From CAVPCY01 sp963702525 (GTDB lineage Bacteria; Actinomycetota; Coriobacteriia; Anaerosomatales; PHET01), in contig CAVPCY010000014.1 in assembly GCA_963702525.1 (NCBI GenBank), positions 124,001-188,000 on the forward strand: a stretch of 64,000 nucleotides of DNA, given 5' to 3'. Shown in pieces: positions 8,850 to 18,441 of the stretch. How positions within the stretch are numbered: position 1 is the stretch's first letter; every line of letters begins with the position of its first letter. Position numbers and translations under genes: made by a program. Under the pieces are notes generated by a model. It saw only the letters and a list, made by a program, of their open reading frames with translations. It ran no database searches and was not told the DNA's origin.

Positions 8850-11708
8850 CTACCCGGGGAGACGCAGAGACTGACGGTGCTGTGCAGGTACGAGTCGACG
8901 GATCCGACCCGCGAGTTCGGCCTCGCCGTCGTGGCGCAACAGGTCGACGAGTGCGTCGAGCAGATCGGGGTCGAACGACAGCCCCATTGCGTACGAGACG
9001 TTGCGCGCCGCGGCCTCGACGTAGGGTTGGAGCCTCACCCTGAGCTCGTCGTAGTCCCCTGATGCACGCAGGGCGAGGATGTCGGCCTTCTGTGGCGCGT
9101 ACAGGCGCGCGAGCGAGAACCGGTCGGCAGTGCGCCGCACCAGCTGTTGGTAACCCCGGATATGTCGGCGCCAGACGGCAGCTTTGGCGTCGGAGCGCCT
9201 GTACTCCGCCAGAGCTGACCGGAGATCGTCGCCGAGCAGCCCCTCGGCGCGCGCAGTGGCCACGAACTCGGTGGCTGGGATGTGAGCGTCCACGACACAC
9301 GGCGCTGCCGCGGTGCGCCCACGGATCCCGCCCCGTCTCCAGTTCGCGCCGCCTATGTCAGAGAGGAACATGTCCGGGGACGAGACATCCGTGGCCGTCC
9401 CGGGAACGGGGAACACGTGGCCTTCGAACTCTGCGCTACGTCCATCGACGAAGAGCCGCGCGCTCGTCAATGAATCGGTCTTCGCGCCCGGCGCGTGTAC
9501 GCGTACGAGCCCAAACGGCCCGCGCCTGCTGACCAACGAGGCGTAGCGCAGTGCGAGCTTCACGAGCGAGCGGGTGCCGCTGTTCCGTGCAGCCTTGCCC
9601 AGAATGGCAGGCGGCTTGAGCACCGCGATGTCCACTCGCAAGCCGTGGTGCGTGAGGTCGAGCGTGCGGGAATCAAGGCACAGGCTTCCGAGGTCGCAGT
9701 AGTACAACCCCCCGCTTCCGTCAGGCTCGAACTCCACCACGCGGTCCGAGCGTCCGGCCCGATCCACCGCCGCCGAGAAACGCTGCGCGTCGTCGGGGCT
9801 CATCACGACCTGGGCATCGACAGAGTCGTCGGTGAAGCCTCCATGGAGGCGTGCGCGCAGGGCGCAGTTGCCTGAGAGGAAGTAGCGGATAGCGTTCTCC
9901 CTGCACAGCGTATCGATATCCACGAGCAGCTCGATTACCCGAGCCTGTGCGGGCGTGGGAGTGTGCGTGCGGTCCGGCGCCGCGCCGTCGTCGCACGGGG
10001 GGGCGGCGGACCGATCATCCGCCGGGAACTCATGCGATGAGGCGCTCTCCGCCAGTCCCTCGAGTCGCTTGCGGATTCCGAGGAGGAGGACGCCATCACG
10101 CGTGGCCCGCTCGGCTCGCAGGTACCACGCGCGCGCCTGGTCGGCATCTCCGCACAGCGCGAGCGCATCGGCGAGATACAGCATGCACTCCCCGTCACCA
10201 GGGTGGCGTTCGACCTCCGAGCGCGCGTCCGCGGCGATCGTCTGAGGCTCGGCGCTGCGAGCTGCCAGCGCGAGGCGCAGCTTGGCCCGGGCGAACACGA
10301 CGCACTCAGGGGCCAGTTCGCGCGAGCGGGTGAGGATCTCTGCGGCGAGTGCGTAGTCCTCGTAGTCGAGGGCGAGCGTCAGCGAGCGCACCGCATCGAG
10401 GACCCGCTTCAGGGCGGCGAGCCGTTCGGATAGCGGCGACGCGTCGCGTAGCCGCAGCTTGAAGGCATCGCACGCCTTGAAGTAGTCACCCTGCATGATG
10501 AGTGGGTACAGTGCCGCGTGCAGCTCGTCGTCGTCTAGTCCCACCGACACGGCCCAGGTACGCAGCGGCCCCGAGAACTGGCTGGAATAGTACTCCGCGA
10601 ATATCGTGCGCAAGGTCGCGTAATCGCGGGACCGCACGAGTTCGCCGAGTTCGTCACCGCCGGTCTTCTCGGCGATCGCGCCACGCGTGCTCATGCGCAC
10701 GCGTAGCGCCTCGAGTCGTGCGAACCCGGTGTGTGCGAGCTCGTGAGCGGGGAGGGAGTCGATCGTGCAGGTCTTGCGCTGCAGATACGCCCTGAGTGCA
10801 TCACGTGGCAGGAACGGCTCGAAGTCGGCGACGTAGTGCGTGTAGCTGATATCCAAGTCGCGCGCGAGCGGGTCGTGGACCTCCTGGCCGGAACTGTCCG
10901 GGACGATGCGCCAGCCGTCACCGTAGTCGATTCGCAGGGCGTCGAAGACCTCGGTCGTCACGGGTGCGATCATGTCCTCGAACGGCACCATGCGAGGTGG
11001 CCCGTACACGCTCTTCGGGTAGATGACGCGCTTGACGCCCCACCGCAGGTAGTAGCGGTCGCACGCATCCTCTTCGTGGACGAACAGGCTCTGCTCCAAC
11101 GAGCGTAGGACGGCGTCGCGTCCTTCCGCCCTCATGCGCGCCTCGTACTCTCGGTACAGGCCGATGTCGAGGGGCGAGGGATCGAGCCCGGAGCGCCGGT
11201 TCACCATGAACTGCGGACACACCAGTTCCGCGTAGACGGCGAAGAGGTCGCCGTAGCGCATCGCGTCGGTTTCGTCGTTGGGGAGCGGATCGAGCAGGAA
11301 GAAGTCGATGCACACTCCTCGCGGCACCGGCACCGTGGCGAAATGTGCGTAGATGGAGGTCGTCCCCGTGTCAACGTAGTGCGGAACCGGGTTGCCGTAC
11401 TCCCGGAAGCGCTCGATGCACACGAGTTCGCGATCGGGCGGCAACTCGTCGTCGATGACCGTGAGGAACAGCTCCCAATTGCGCCTCGTCATGAACACGT
11501 CGATGTCGTCGTCCCAAGGCAGGAAGCCCTCGTTGCGGATGGCTCCGATGACCGAGCCACCGGACAGGTAGTACGTGATCCCCCGACGACGGCAGATGTC
11601 GTCGAGCTCCTTGAGCAGCTTGAGCAGCTTCTCCTGGATGTGCAGCAAGGCGCCACCTTCGGGGTGTCGCTTCAGCGACGTCGGGTCTCGTCCTGTCGAG
11701 CGTATCAC
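8850..11708 (-). CDS. Two-domain LicD protein with a helical repeat linker
   Basis: A 952-residue protein on the strand opposite the glycosyltransferases. The N-terminal LicD domain has LSGGSVIGAIRNEGF followed by PWDDDIDVFM, about residues 47-70. The middle third is alanine- and leucine-rich and reads like TPR-type helical pairs (LYLADALALCGDADQARAWY). A second LicD-like domain begins around residue 595 with IRYFLSGNCALRARLHGGF, but its acidic motif is altered to TDDSVDAQVVM, lacking the WDDDxD pattern. One domain may be catalytic and the other structural or regulatory. Start GTG 11708 gives the full first domain. The phoPR-like genes lie 114 bases upstream on the same strand, so phosphate control is possible. 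Confidence 0.8.
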   Translation of the reverse strand: MIRSTGRDPTSLKRHPEGGALLHIQEKLLKLLKELDDICRRRGITYYLSGGSVIGAIRNEGFLPWDDDIDVFMTRRNWELFLTVIDDELPPDRELVCIERFREYGNPVPHYVDTGTTSIYAHFATVPVPRGVCIDFFLLDPLPNDETDAMRYGDLFAVYAELVCPQFMVNRRSGLDPSPLDIGLYREYEARMRAEGRDAVLRSLEQSLFVHEEDACDRYYLRWGVKRVIYPKSVYGPPRMVPFEDMIAPVTTEVFDALRIDYGDGWRIVPDSSGQEVHDPLARDLDISYTHYVADFEPFLPRDALRAYLQRKTCTIDSLPAHELAHTGFARLEALRVRMSTRGAIAEKTGGDELGELVRSRDYATLRTIFAEYYSSQFSGPLRTWAVSVGLDDDELHAALYPLIMQGDYFKACDAFKLRLRDASPLSERLAALKRVLDAVRSLTLALDYEDYALAAEILTRSRELAPECVVFARAKLRLALAARSAEPQTIAADARSEVERHPGDGECMLYLADALALCGDADQARAWYLRAERATRDGVLLLGIRKRLEGLAESASSHEFPADDRSAAPPCDDGAAPDRTHTPTPAQARVIELLVDIDTLCRENAIRYFLSGNCALRARLHGGFTDDSVDAQVVMSPDDAQRFSAAVDRAGRSDRVVEFEPDGSGGLYYCDLGSLCLDSRTLDLTHHGLRVDIAVLKPPAILGKAARNSGTRSLVKLALRYASLVSRRGPFGLVRVHAPGAKTDSLTSARLFVDGRSAEFEGHVFPVPGTATDVSSPDMFLSDIGGANWRRGGIRGRTAAAPCVVDAHIPATEFVATARAEGLLGDDLRSALAEYRRSDAKAAVWRRHIRGYQQLVRRTADRFSLARLYAPQKADILALRASGDYDELRVRLQPYVEAAARNVSYAMGLSFDPDLLDALVDLLRHDGEAELAGRIRRLVPAQHRQSLRLPG

Positions 11709-11822
11709 GCGTGGTGCGCAGGTGGGCCCGACGCGCCCTTGCTGGAAATGCTCGCGGCGGGGGTTTCCGCCGAGGAGTCCGAGACGTTCCCCGGGGTGAC
11801 GGGGCCGGGTGTCTGGGGGCCG

Positions 11823-13770
11823 CTAGGTCGCGCGGGGGAAGCTCAGCGTGAACGTCGCACCCTCGCCAGGCACCGACTGCAGCTCGACCGAGCCACCCGC
11901 TCGCTCGGCCACGTTTCGCACGAGAGCGAGCCCGAGCCCGGTCCCCCCGGTCTCACGCGAGCGCCCGCGGTCCACGCGGTAGAAGCGCTCGAAGACTCGC
12001 GGCTGGTGCTCGAGGGCGATGCCCGGCCCAGTGTCGACGACCGCGAGATGCACCTCGCTCGCATCGGCCTTGATTCGCACTGCTACTGAGCCTGACTCGG
12101 TGTAGGTGATCGCGTTGTCGAGCAGGTTGTCGAGCGCGATGGCGAGATCGGTCGGGTCGACCACGGCGTAGACGTCGCTATCGCGCACCGCCGAGGAGTC
12201 GACCGAGAGATCGAGCCCCTTGCGGCTGGCGGCCGCGGAGTGCGAGAGCGTTGCGTTGTCGACAGCCCTGCGGACATCCGAGATGACCGCGTCGCTCGCG
12301 GGGGACTCGAGCCGTGACAGGTCGAGCAGGTCGCCCACGAGCTGCTGAAGCCGCGCGCTCTCGGTCTCGATCTGCCGGGTGAACGCGAGCGCCTGCTCGA
12401 TATCGTCGTCGTCGGCAGCGCTCTCGGCGGACTGCGCCAGCAGGCGTATGCCCGCGGCGGGTGTCTTGAGCTCGTGACTGGCGTTGGCGACGAAGTCGCG
12501 GCGGACTCGGTCGAGGCGCGCGCGCTCGGTGATATCGGTGACTGCGACGATCGTGCGGCGGTGTACGGCGGTCGCGTCGACCGGCGCTACCACGACGCGC
12601 AGGACGCGTCCGGTGGGATCGGGGTCGAGGTCGACAGTCACCGGATGGTCGCCCGAAGCGTGCTCCCGGACCGCAGCCTCGAGCGCTGCGGGAAAGCCGG
12701 CCTCCGCGAGCAAAGTGCCCTTCCAGCCGCCGCGGACCGTGCCGAGAAGCCCGTCTGCGGCGCGGTTCGCGAGTTCGACGGTGTCGCCGTCGAACAAGAC
12801 GACCGCGTCGGTCAGTCCGTTCAGTGTCGCGCGCAAGCTGCGTTCCTCGGCCTCCAGCGCCTCGATTCTCGCTCCCGTGCTCGCGAATGGCGACTTCGAG
12901 CGCGGCGGGAAGCCGGCCTCTACGAGCAGAGTGCCTTCCGCCGCGGGGCGTGCGAGCAGGGCGTCGGCGCGGTGGCGAGCTCGACCGTGTCGCGTCGAAC
13001 AGGACCACGCGTCGGTAGCCGTTGAGGTGCCCGCAGGCGCGTCCGGCCCGAGCGCGACGGGCGACCTGATCGCGCAGGTCGCCGAGCGCGCTCGCGAGCG
13101 CCTGCATGTCGGTGGGCACCTCCGGTACCTCAGCTGTGAGATCGCCCGAGGCCATGCGTTCGGCTGTTGTCGACAGGCGTGCGATGGGACGGGAGATCTC
13201 GCGGGTCACCCGCACTGCGATCACTATCGCCGCCGCAAGCGCGAGCAGAAGTAGCACGAGGCCGGTGCGTCGAGAGCGTGCCGCAATCGCCTCGATCTCG
13301 GTGAGCGGCTGTGAAACGCGTAGCGCCACTCTGACGCCGCCAAGGGTCGCAGGAGCAGCGACGTAGAGCTCCTCGATGCCTTCGGTGCGCGACACGCGCC
13401 GCGCTACGCCCACCTCGCCGCTGAGGGCCTGGGCGACCTCGGGCCGGTTCGCATGGTTGTCCATCTTTTCCGGCGAGAAGCTCGAGTCGGCGAGCACGGT
13501 CCCGTCCGCGGCCACGATCGTGAGGCGCAGATCGGTGCGGGCCACCAGTTGGCGCGCGAGCTGGTCGGCAGACGCGGAGGACTCTGAGGCGACGAGCGCC
13601 GCAGACTGCGCGACGGCCGTGAGGTTGCGCTGCTGCTGGCGGACGGCGGCTCGAGTGAGTGGCCCGTACAGCGACCACAGCCATGCGGCCCCAAACACCG
13701 CGGCGACGAGCAGATAGCCCAGAATCAGCCGAGCGAGGAGCGAGCCGGTGAAGTAGGAAGAGCGCGTCAC
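11823..13770 (-). CDS. phoR: PhoR-type sensor histidine kinase, frameshifted in the PAS region
   Basis: Start GTG 13770 overlaps the regulator's stop as GTGA. Order of parts: a transmembrane helix (ILGYLLVAAVFGAAWLW), an extracytoplasmic sensor segment, a second helix (LVLLLLALAAAIVIAVRV), HAMP, PAS-like region, HisKA with FVANASHELKTPAAG (phospho-acceptor His), and an ATPase domain with LDNLLDNAITYT, DTGPGIA and GGTGLGLALV. The frame of the sensor half is lost near 13020 and the kinase half resumes in a second frame from about 12870. Between them lies a diverged duplicate of the PAS-coding stretch, listed separately. The pairing with a PhoP-type regulator and pstSCAB identifies it as the phosphate sensor. 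Whether the gene is intact in the organism cannot be judged here. Confidence 0.85.
12661..13024. repeat. Diverged direct repeat inside the sensor kinase gene
   Basis: The stretch at about 12661-12826 reappears, diverged and with small indels, at about 12880-13024. Shared landmarks are AAGCCGGCCTC, GCGTCGGT and the GTCGAACA segment. On the coding strand both encode a VVLFD...GTLL.EAGFPAALE..IREH unit, the first half of a PAS domain. The second copy is split across frames. It could be a real tandem duplication or two strain variants joined during assembly. Confidence 0.6.
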
Positions 13771-14481
13771 AGGTTCTCGGCCTTCTCGGCCTTGGACACC
13801 GGCTCGAAGCGGTAGCCCATGCCGTGGATGGTGTGGATGTAGACGTACTCTGACGGGTCCTCGATCGCCTGTCGCAGACGGCGCACGTGCACGTCGATGG
13901 TGCGCGACGAGGTGAGGTGCTCGTACCCCCAGACCTCCTCGGCAAGCATCTCGCGAGTGCACAGCAGACCCTCACGCTTCGCCATGGCGTGAAGCAGCTG
14001 GAACTCCTTGAGCCTGAGCTTGGCTGGCCTGCCCGAGACCGAGACCCGGAAGCTCTTGGGCTCGATCACGAGATCTCCCACCTCGATCGTGAGAATCGTC
14101 GGCGAGGGTCTCGCGCGCGCGGACGCGACGCAGGTTGGCGCGCACCCGCGCGAGCAGCTCCTCGGTCGAGAACGGCTTGGTGATGTAGTCGTCGGCGCCG
14201 GCGTCGAGGCCGCGCACCTTGTCGCGGTCGGTATCGAGCGCGGTCACCATGATGATCGCCATCTCCTTGCCGCCGGATCGCAGGGCCTCGGCAATCTGAT
14301 AGCCGTCCATGCCCGGCAGCATGAGGTCCAGCAACACGAGGTCGGGATTGAGCTTGTCGGCCGCCTCGAGCGCCGCTGCCCCGTCGCCTATCGAGTGCGC
14401 GGCGAAGCCGGCACGCTTGAGCGCGTACTCGACGGTCTGGCGGATGATCGGGTCGTCTTCGACCACGAGGATCGTCGACAT
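13767..14481 (-). CDS. phoP: PhoP-type response regulator, one frameshift
   Basis: Start ATG 14481 is preceded by GGGAGA. The receiver domain shows the acidic pair VVEDD, the phospho-acceptor Asp in LVLLDLMLPGMDG, the conserved Thr in MVTALD and the Lys in YITKPF. The frame then shifts at about 14090. The C-terminal winged-helix DNA-binding domain continues as VGDLVIEPKSFRV through TIDVHVRRLRQAIEDP and GMGYRFEP to the stop at 13767. This is the OmpR/PhoB family plan. The gene is divergent from pstS, and the intergenic region carries repeats resembling a PHO box. It presumably activates both pst operons and the alkaline phosphatase under phosphate starvation. Confidence 0.88.
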
Positions 14482-14550
14482 GCTTGTATCTCCCTTGGAT
14501 GGGGGGCGTGGCGCGCCCATCATTGCACGCCACGCGCATGTACGGGCCGA

Positions 14551-14594
14551 GTTTCACGAACGTTTTACATACACGCTGGTCGAAGTTTACTTCC
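14551..14594 (+). promoter_or_regulatory. PHO-box-like direct repeats between phoP and pstS
   Basis: GTTTCACGAAC (14551-14561) is followed directly by GTTTTACATAC (14562-14572), then one non-matching 11-mer, then AGTTTACTTCC (14584-14594). The 11-bp period and GTT(T/C)AC-like core match the direct-repeat plan of actinobacterial PhoP sites. The location between phoP and pstS fits autoregulation and pst activation. Confidence 0.6.
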
Positions 14595-14692
14595 CTGCAA
14601 CCATTCCCGAGTTCGGCATGACTAGCATGACCTCCGACGGACATCAGAGGTCCGGTGACTTGCGCTACCGAACACGGAGAAGGGGAGTCACA

Positions 14693-15559
14693 TTGAAGAA
14701 GTGGATCGTGCTGGCGCTCGCAGCCGTCCTGGCCCTCGGGCTTGTGGGTTGCGGCAACACCAGCGAACCTGCTGCGACAGGCACTGAGCCGGCGGCTGCG
14801 GAGCTCACGGGCTCCATCAACGTCGAGGGCTCCGACACGATGGTCAACCTGGGCCAGGCGTGGGCCGAGGTCTTCCAGACCGAGAACCCCGGTGTGATGA
14901 TCTCGCTCAAGGGCGGCGGTTCGGGCACGGGCATCGCGGCGCTGATCAACGGCACCGTGGACTTCGCCAATGCCTCTCGCCAGATGAAGCCCGAGGAGAT
15001 CACCGAGGCCCAGGGCAAGGGCGTCGAGCCGGTCGAGACCGAGGTCGCCAAGGACGGCATCGCAGTCGTCGTCAACCCGGCGAACACCGTCACCGCGCTG
15101 ACGATGGACCAGCTCGGCAAGATCTACCGCGGTGAGATCACCAACTGGAAGGACGTCGGAGGCGCCGACAAGGCCATCGTGCTGCTTTCGCGCGACAGCT
15201 CCTCGGGTACCTACGAGTACTTCAAGGAAGAGGTCGTGGGCAAGGAGAAGGAGTACGCCAAGGCCGCGAAGCTCCTTCCGTCCACGCAAGCCATCGTGGA
15301 CGAGACCAAGGCCAACCCTGACGCCATCGGCTACATCGGTTTGGGCTATGTGACCCCGGACGTGAAGGTCCTCGAGATCGACGGAACCGCAGCGTCTCTC
15401 GAGACTGCGCTGGACGGAAGCTACGTGCTGTCGCGCGGCCTCTACATGTACAGCAACGGCGAGCCGGCCGACGTCCAGAAGGCCTACATCGACTGGATTC
15501 TGAGCCCCGCCGGCCAGAAGGTCGTCGAGGAGCAGGGCTTCGTGCCCTTGGGCAAGTAG
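14693..15559 (+). CDS. pstS: Phosphate ABC transporter substrate-binding lipoprotein PstS
   Basis: Start TTG 14693 follows a strong AGGGGAG and gives a short lipoprotein signal: KKW, a hydrophobic stretch and lipobox LVGC with Cys at residue 20. The mature protein has EGSDTMVNLGQ, GGGSGTGIAALINGTVDFANASR, IYRGEITNWKDVGG and RDSSSGTYEYFKE, which are the phosphate-binding loops of PstS. At 288 residues it is full length and unbroken, unlike the second copy at 23.0 kb. First gene of pstSCAB; captures phosphate outside the membrane and delivers it to PstCA. Confidence 0.95.
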   Translation: MKKWIVLALAAVLALGLVGCGNTSEPAATGTEPAAAELTGSINVEGSDTMVNLGQAWAEVFQTENPGVMISLKGGGSGTGIAALINGTVDFANASRQMKPEEITEAQGKGVEPVETEVAKDGIAVVVNPANTVTALTMDQLGKIYRGEITNWKDVGGADKAIVLLSRDSSSGTYEYFKEEVVGKEKEYAKAAKLLPSTQAIVDETKANPDAIGYIGLGYVTPDVKVLEIDGTAASLETALDGSYVLSRGLYMYSNGEPADVQKAYIDWILSPAGQKVVEEQGFVPLGK

Positions 15560-15566
15560 CCGAGTT

Positions 15567-16490
15567 GTGACAGACGCCCCCCACAAGGGACGGCGCCGCG
15601 GCCGCCCGGCAATGCGCCGGGCGGCCGAACGCGTGGCCACCCGGCTCATCAGCTTCAGCGGCATAGCGGCGATCGTCATTCTCGCGGCGATCACGGTGTT
15701 TCTCGTGCTCAACGCCTACAAGGCCATCACCGAGGTGGGCCTGTGGGAGATGATCACGGGGACTGACTGGTACCCCACGAGCCAGAATCCGTCCTTCGGC
15801 TTCCTCCCCGCCGAGGTCGGCTCGTTCTGGGTCACGGTGGTCGCCATCGCTCTGTGCATGCCGCTTGGGATCGCGGCGGCGATCTACATCTCCGAGTTCG
15901 CCCACGGAAGGGTCAAGGAGACCGCCAAGACGATGATCGAGTTCATGGCGGCGGTCCCGTCGGTCGTGCTCGGCCTGCTCGGAATCGCGCTGCTGGTGCC
16001 GAATGTCCGCGTGTGGCTCGGGCTCGACACAGGCTTGACCGCGTTCACCGCCGGCATCGTCGTGGGCATCATGTCGCTGCCCACGCTCATCTCTATCTCC
16101 GAGGATGCCATGCACGCGGTGCCGAGCGACCTGCGCACCGGCTCGCTTGCGCTCGGCAACACGCGCTGGCAGACCGTCTACAAGGTGGTGCTGCCCTCGG
16201 CGTCGAGTGGCATCTTCGCCGCGGTGATGCTGGCCATGGGCCGCGCGATCGGTGAGACGATGGTCGTGCTGATGCTCGCGGGCAACGCCGGAGTCATTCC
16301 CAACAACCCGTTCGTCTCGGCAAGGACGATGCCGGGCACGATCGCGGGCGAGATGGCCGAGGTGGTTCAGGGCGGCCTGCACTACTCGGTGCTCTTCGCT
16401 ATGGCACTCGTTCTGTTCGCCCTCACCTTCGCCATCAACCTCGCCGCAGACATAGTGCTCGAGCGCCAGCGCAAGAGGTGGCGCCGATGA
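15567..16490 (+). CDS. pstC: Phosphate ABC transporter permease PstC
   Basis: GTG 15567 lies seven bases after pstS. The 307-residue protein has six predicted membrane helices. The cytoplasmic coupling loop reads EDAMHAVPSDLRTGSLALG followed by TRWQTVYKVVLP, the EAA-type motif that contacts PstB. AAVPSVVLGLLGIA is a conserved PstC segment. Its stop overlaps the pstA start (ATGA). It forms half of the channel for phosphate import. Confidence 0.94.
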   Translation: MTDAPHKGRRRGRPAMRRAAERVATRLISFSGIAAIVILAAITVFLVLNAYKAITEVGLWEMITGTDWYPTSQNPSFGFLPAEVGSFWVTVVAIALCMPLGIAAAIYISEFAHGRVKETAKTMIEFMAAVPSVVLGLLGIALLVPNVRVWLGLDTGLTAFTAGIVVGIMSLPTLISISEDAMHAVPSDLRTGSLALGNTRWQTVYKVVLPSASSGIFAAVMLAMGRAIGETMVVLMLAGNAGVIPNNPFVSARTMPGTIAGEMAEVVQGGLHYSVLFAMALVLFALTFAINLAADIVLERQRKRWRR

Positions 16491-17354
16491 GGCGGTCCAG
16501 CGCCAGGGTCAAGCGCGCGCGGGCTGTCGAGTCGGCTGCGAAGTTCGTGACAGGCGTCGCGGCCTTCACCGTTGTCGGTCTCGTTGTCTTCATCATCGGC
16601 TACATCATCGTGCGGGGCATCGGCTCGATCTCGTGGGAGTTCCTCACCGAGAGCCCGCGCATGTTCATGACCCAGGGTGGCATCTGGCCTGCCATCTGGG
16701 GCACGATCCTGCTCACGTTCTGGACGGCGGTGTTCGCACTGCCAATCGGGATCATGGCCGGCATCTACATGTCCGAGTACGCCAAGCGCGGGACCTTCAC
16801 GCGCGTGATTCGGCTTGCGATCACGAACATGGCCGGCGTCCCCTCCATCGTCTACGGGCTGTTCGGGCTCGCCCTGTTCGTGCTCACGATGGGTTTGGGT
16901 CGCTCTGTGTCTGGCGGGGGCCCTCACTCTCGCGTGCCTCACGCTTCCCGTGGTGATCACCGCCACCGAGGAGGCCTTGCGCCAGGTTCCGCAGGATCTG
17001 CGGCAAGCTTCGCTCGCCCTGGGCGCCTCGCGCCTCAGAACCACAACGCGCGTCGTGATCCCGGCTGCGGCGCCGGGCATCGTCACCGGGTCGATCCTCG
17101 GGCTGTCCCGAGCGGCCGGCGAGACCGCGCCTATCCTGGTGACAGCAGTCGCCTTCTACGCGCCCGTGCCCGCCACGGTCTTCGATGAGACGATGGCGTT
17201 GCCGTACCACCTCTACATCATGGCCACTCAGGCGGTGAAGCCGGCGCCGGACATCGTGTGGGGCACCGCGCTGGTGCTGGTCGTCGGCGTGAGCGTCATC
17301 AATCTCGTCGTCGCTGCGTGGCGTGCTCGGCAAAGGAGAAGGATCAGATGGTAG
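16487..17354 (+). CDS. pstA: Phosphate ABC transporter permease PstA, one frameshift
   Basis: ATG 16487 overlaps the pstC stop. The first 140 residues are read in one frame up to LTMGLG. The rest continues in another frame from about 16905 (LAGALTLACLTLPVVI) through the coupling loop EEALRQVPQDLRQASLALG and RLRTTTRVVIPAAAPG to the stop at 17354. A single indel near 16900-16915 explains this. The N-terminal helix, IYMSEYA and GVPSIVYGLFGLALF are PstA hallmarks. It pairs with PstC in the membrane. Confidence 0.9.
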
Positions 17355-18141
17355 AAGTGCCCAACGCAATCACCGGGGCGTTCGAACTGCAGGACGTCTC
17401 GGTCACGTATGGATCGGAGACGGCTGTCGCGGGCGTGAGCATGCGCATCCCTTCGCAGGCGGTGACTGCGCTTATCGGCCCGTCAGGATGCGGGAAGTCC
17501 ACGCTGCTGCGCTGCTTGAACCGTATGAACGACGAGTTGGGCAATGTGAAGGTGGGCGGTCGGATCCTGCTCGACGGCGTCAACGTCAACGACAAGTCGG
17601 TCGATCCGGTCGAGCTTCGGATGCGGGTGGGCCAGGTGTTCCAGAAGCCGAATCCCTTCCCGATGTCGATCTACGACAACGTCTGCTACGGACCGCGTAC
17701 TCACGGAATCCGCGGGCGAGCGGAGCTTGACGCGCTCGTCGAGGAGTCGCTGAAGCGCGCGGCCCTGTGGAAAGAGGTCAAGGACCGCTCAAGAAGCACG
17801 CGTTCGAGCTCTCCGGCGGCCAGCAGCAGCGTCTGTGTATCGCGCGGGCCTTGGCGACCGAGCCCGAGGTGCTGCTCATGGACGAGCCCGCGAGTGCGCT
17901 CGACCCCATCTCGACGCAGCAGATCGAGGACACGATCGCGGAGCTCAAGGACACCGTCACCGTCGTGATCGTCACCCACAACATGCAGCAGGCGGCGCGG
18001 ATCAGCGACCAGACGGCGTTCATGCTGCGTGACTCGATGGAACGGCCCGCCGCCCTGATCGAGATGGGCGACACCAAGACGATGTTCACGAACCCCGGAG
18101 ACAAGCGGACAGAGGCGTACATCACCGGCCGCTTCGGCTAG
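17348..18141 (+). CDS. pstB: Phosphate ABC transporter ATPase PstB, one frameshift
   Basis: ATG 17348 overlaps the end of pstA by seven bases and follows AAAGGAG. Walker A is GPSGCGKST (residues 44-52) and the PstB-typical QKPNPFPMSIYDNV follows. After about 17785 the frame changes, and LSGGQQQRLCIARAL, the Walker B region LLMDEPASALDP and VTHNMQQAARISD continue to the stop at 18141. The break fits loss of one G in GACCGGCTC. The protein ends with ITGRFG, as PstB proteins do. It drives phosphate import with ATP. No phoU follows, which is unusual for the operon. Confidence 0.92.
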
Positions 18142-18166
18142 GCGCGCCGCGCACGGGCCGGAGTAC

Positions 18167-18210
18167 ACAGAAGCGCCGCCACGGGGTTCACGGCGGCGCT
18201 TCTGTCGTTG
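18167..18210. terminator. Strong hairpin after pstB
   Basis: ACAGAAGCGCCGCC (18167-18180) pairs perfectly with GGCGGCGCTTCTGT (18192-18205) around an 11-base loop. CTGTCGTTG covers the end of the hairpin and beyond, with only a weak T-run. It probably ends the pst transcript. Confidence 0.75.
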
Positions 18211-18242
18211 TCCGGCACCCCGCAGGATGTCGGCGAAAAGCC

Positions 18243-18281
18243 AGGACGCGCCTGAGGGGGGTTAGGCGCGTCCTGTCGTTG
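18243..18281. terminator. Second hairpin in the pstB downstream gap
   Basis: AGGACGCGCCT (18243-18253) pairs with AGGCGCGTCCT (18264-18274) across a G-rich loop. It ends in CTGTCGTTG, the same nonamer as the previous hairpin. It may be a tandem terminator or a small structured RNA. Outside these two hairpins I see no gene in 18142-18441. Confidence 0.5.
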
Positions 18282-18441
18282 CCAGAGGGGCGCTTCCCGC
18301 CCGAGGGGGGAGGGGTAGGCGGGTCGCCTCGCTCTGCCCCGAAATGAGCAACGGGTGTGCCATATCACCGCCGCCCACGTATGATTCGGGGGCACCTCCG
18401 CATACTCTCCACAACCCTGCAACAAGCACCCGGGAGCCTCG

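Noticed and set aside
14066..15712. A 548-codon minus-strand open frame across pstS and phoP
   Set aside because: Composition is that of an antisense frame; pstS is a clear gene on the plus strand.
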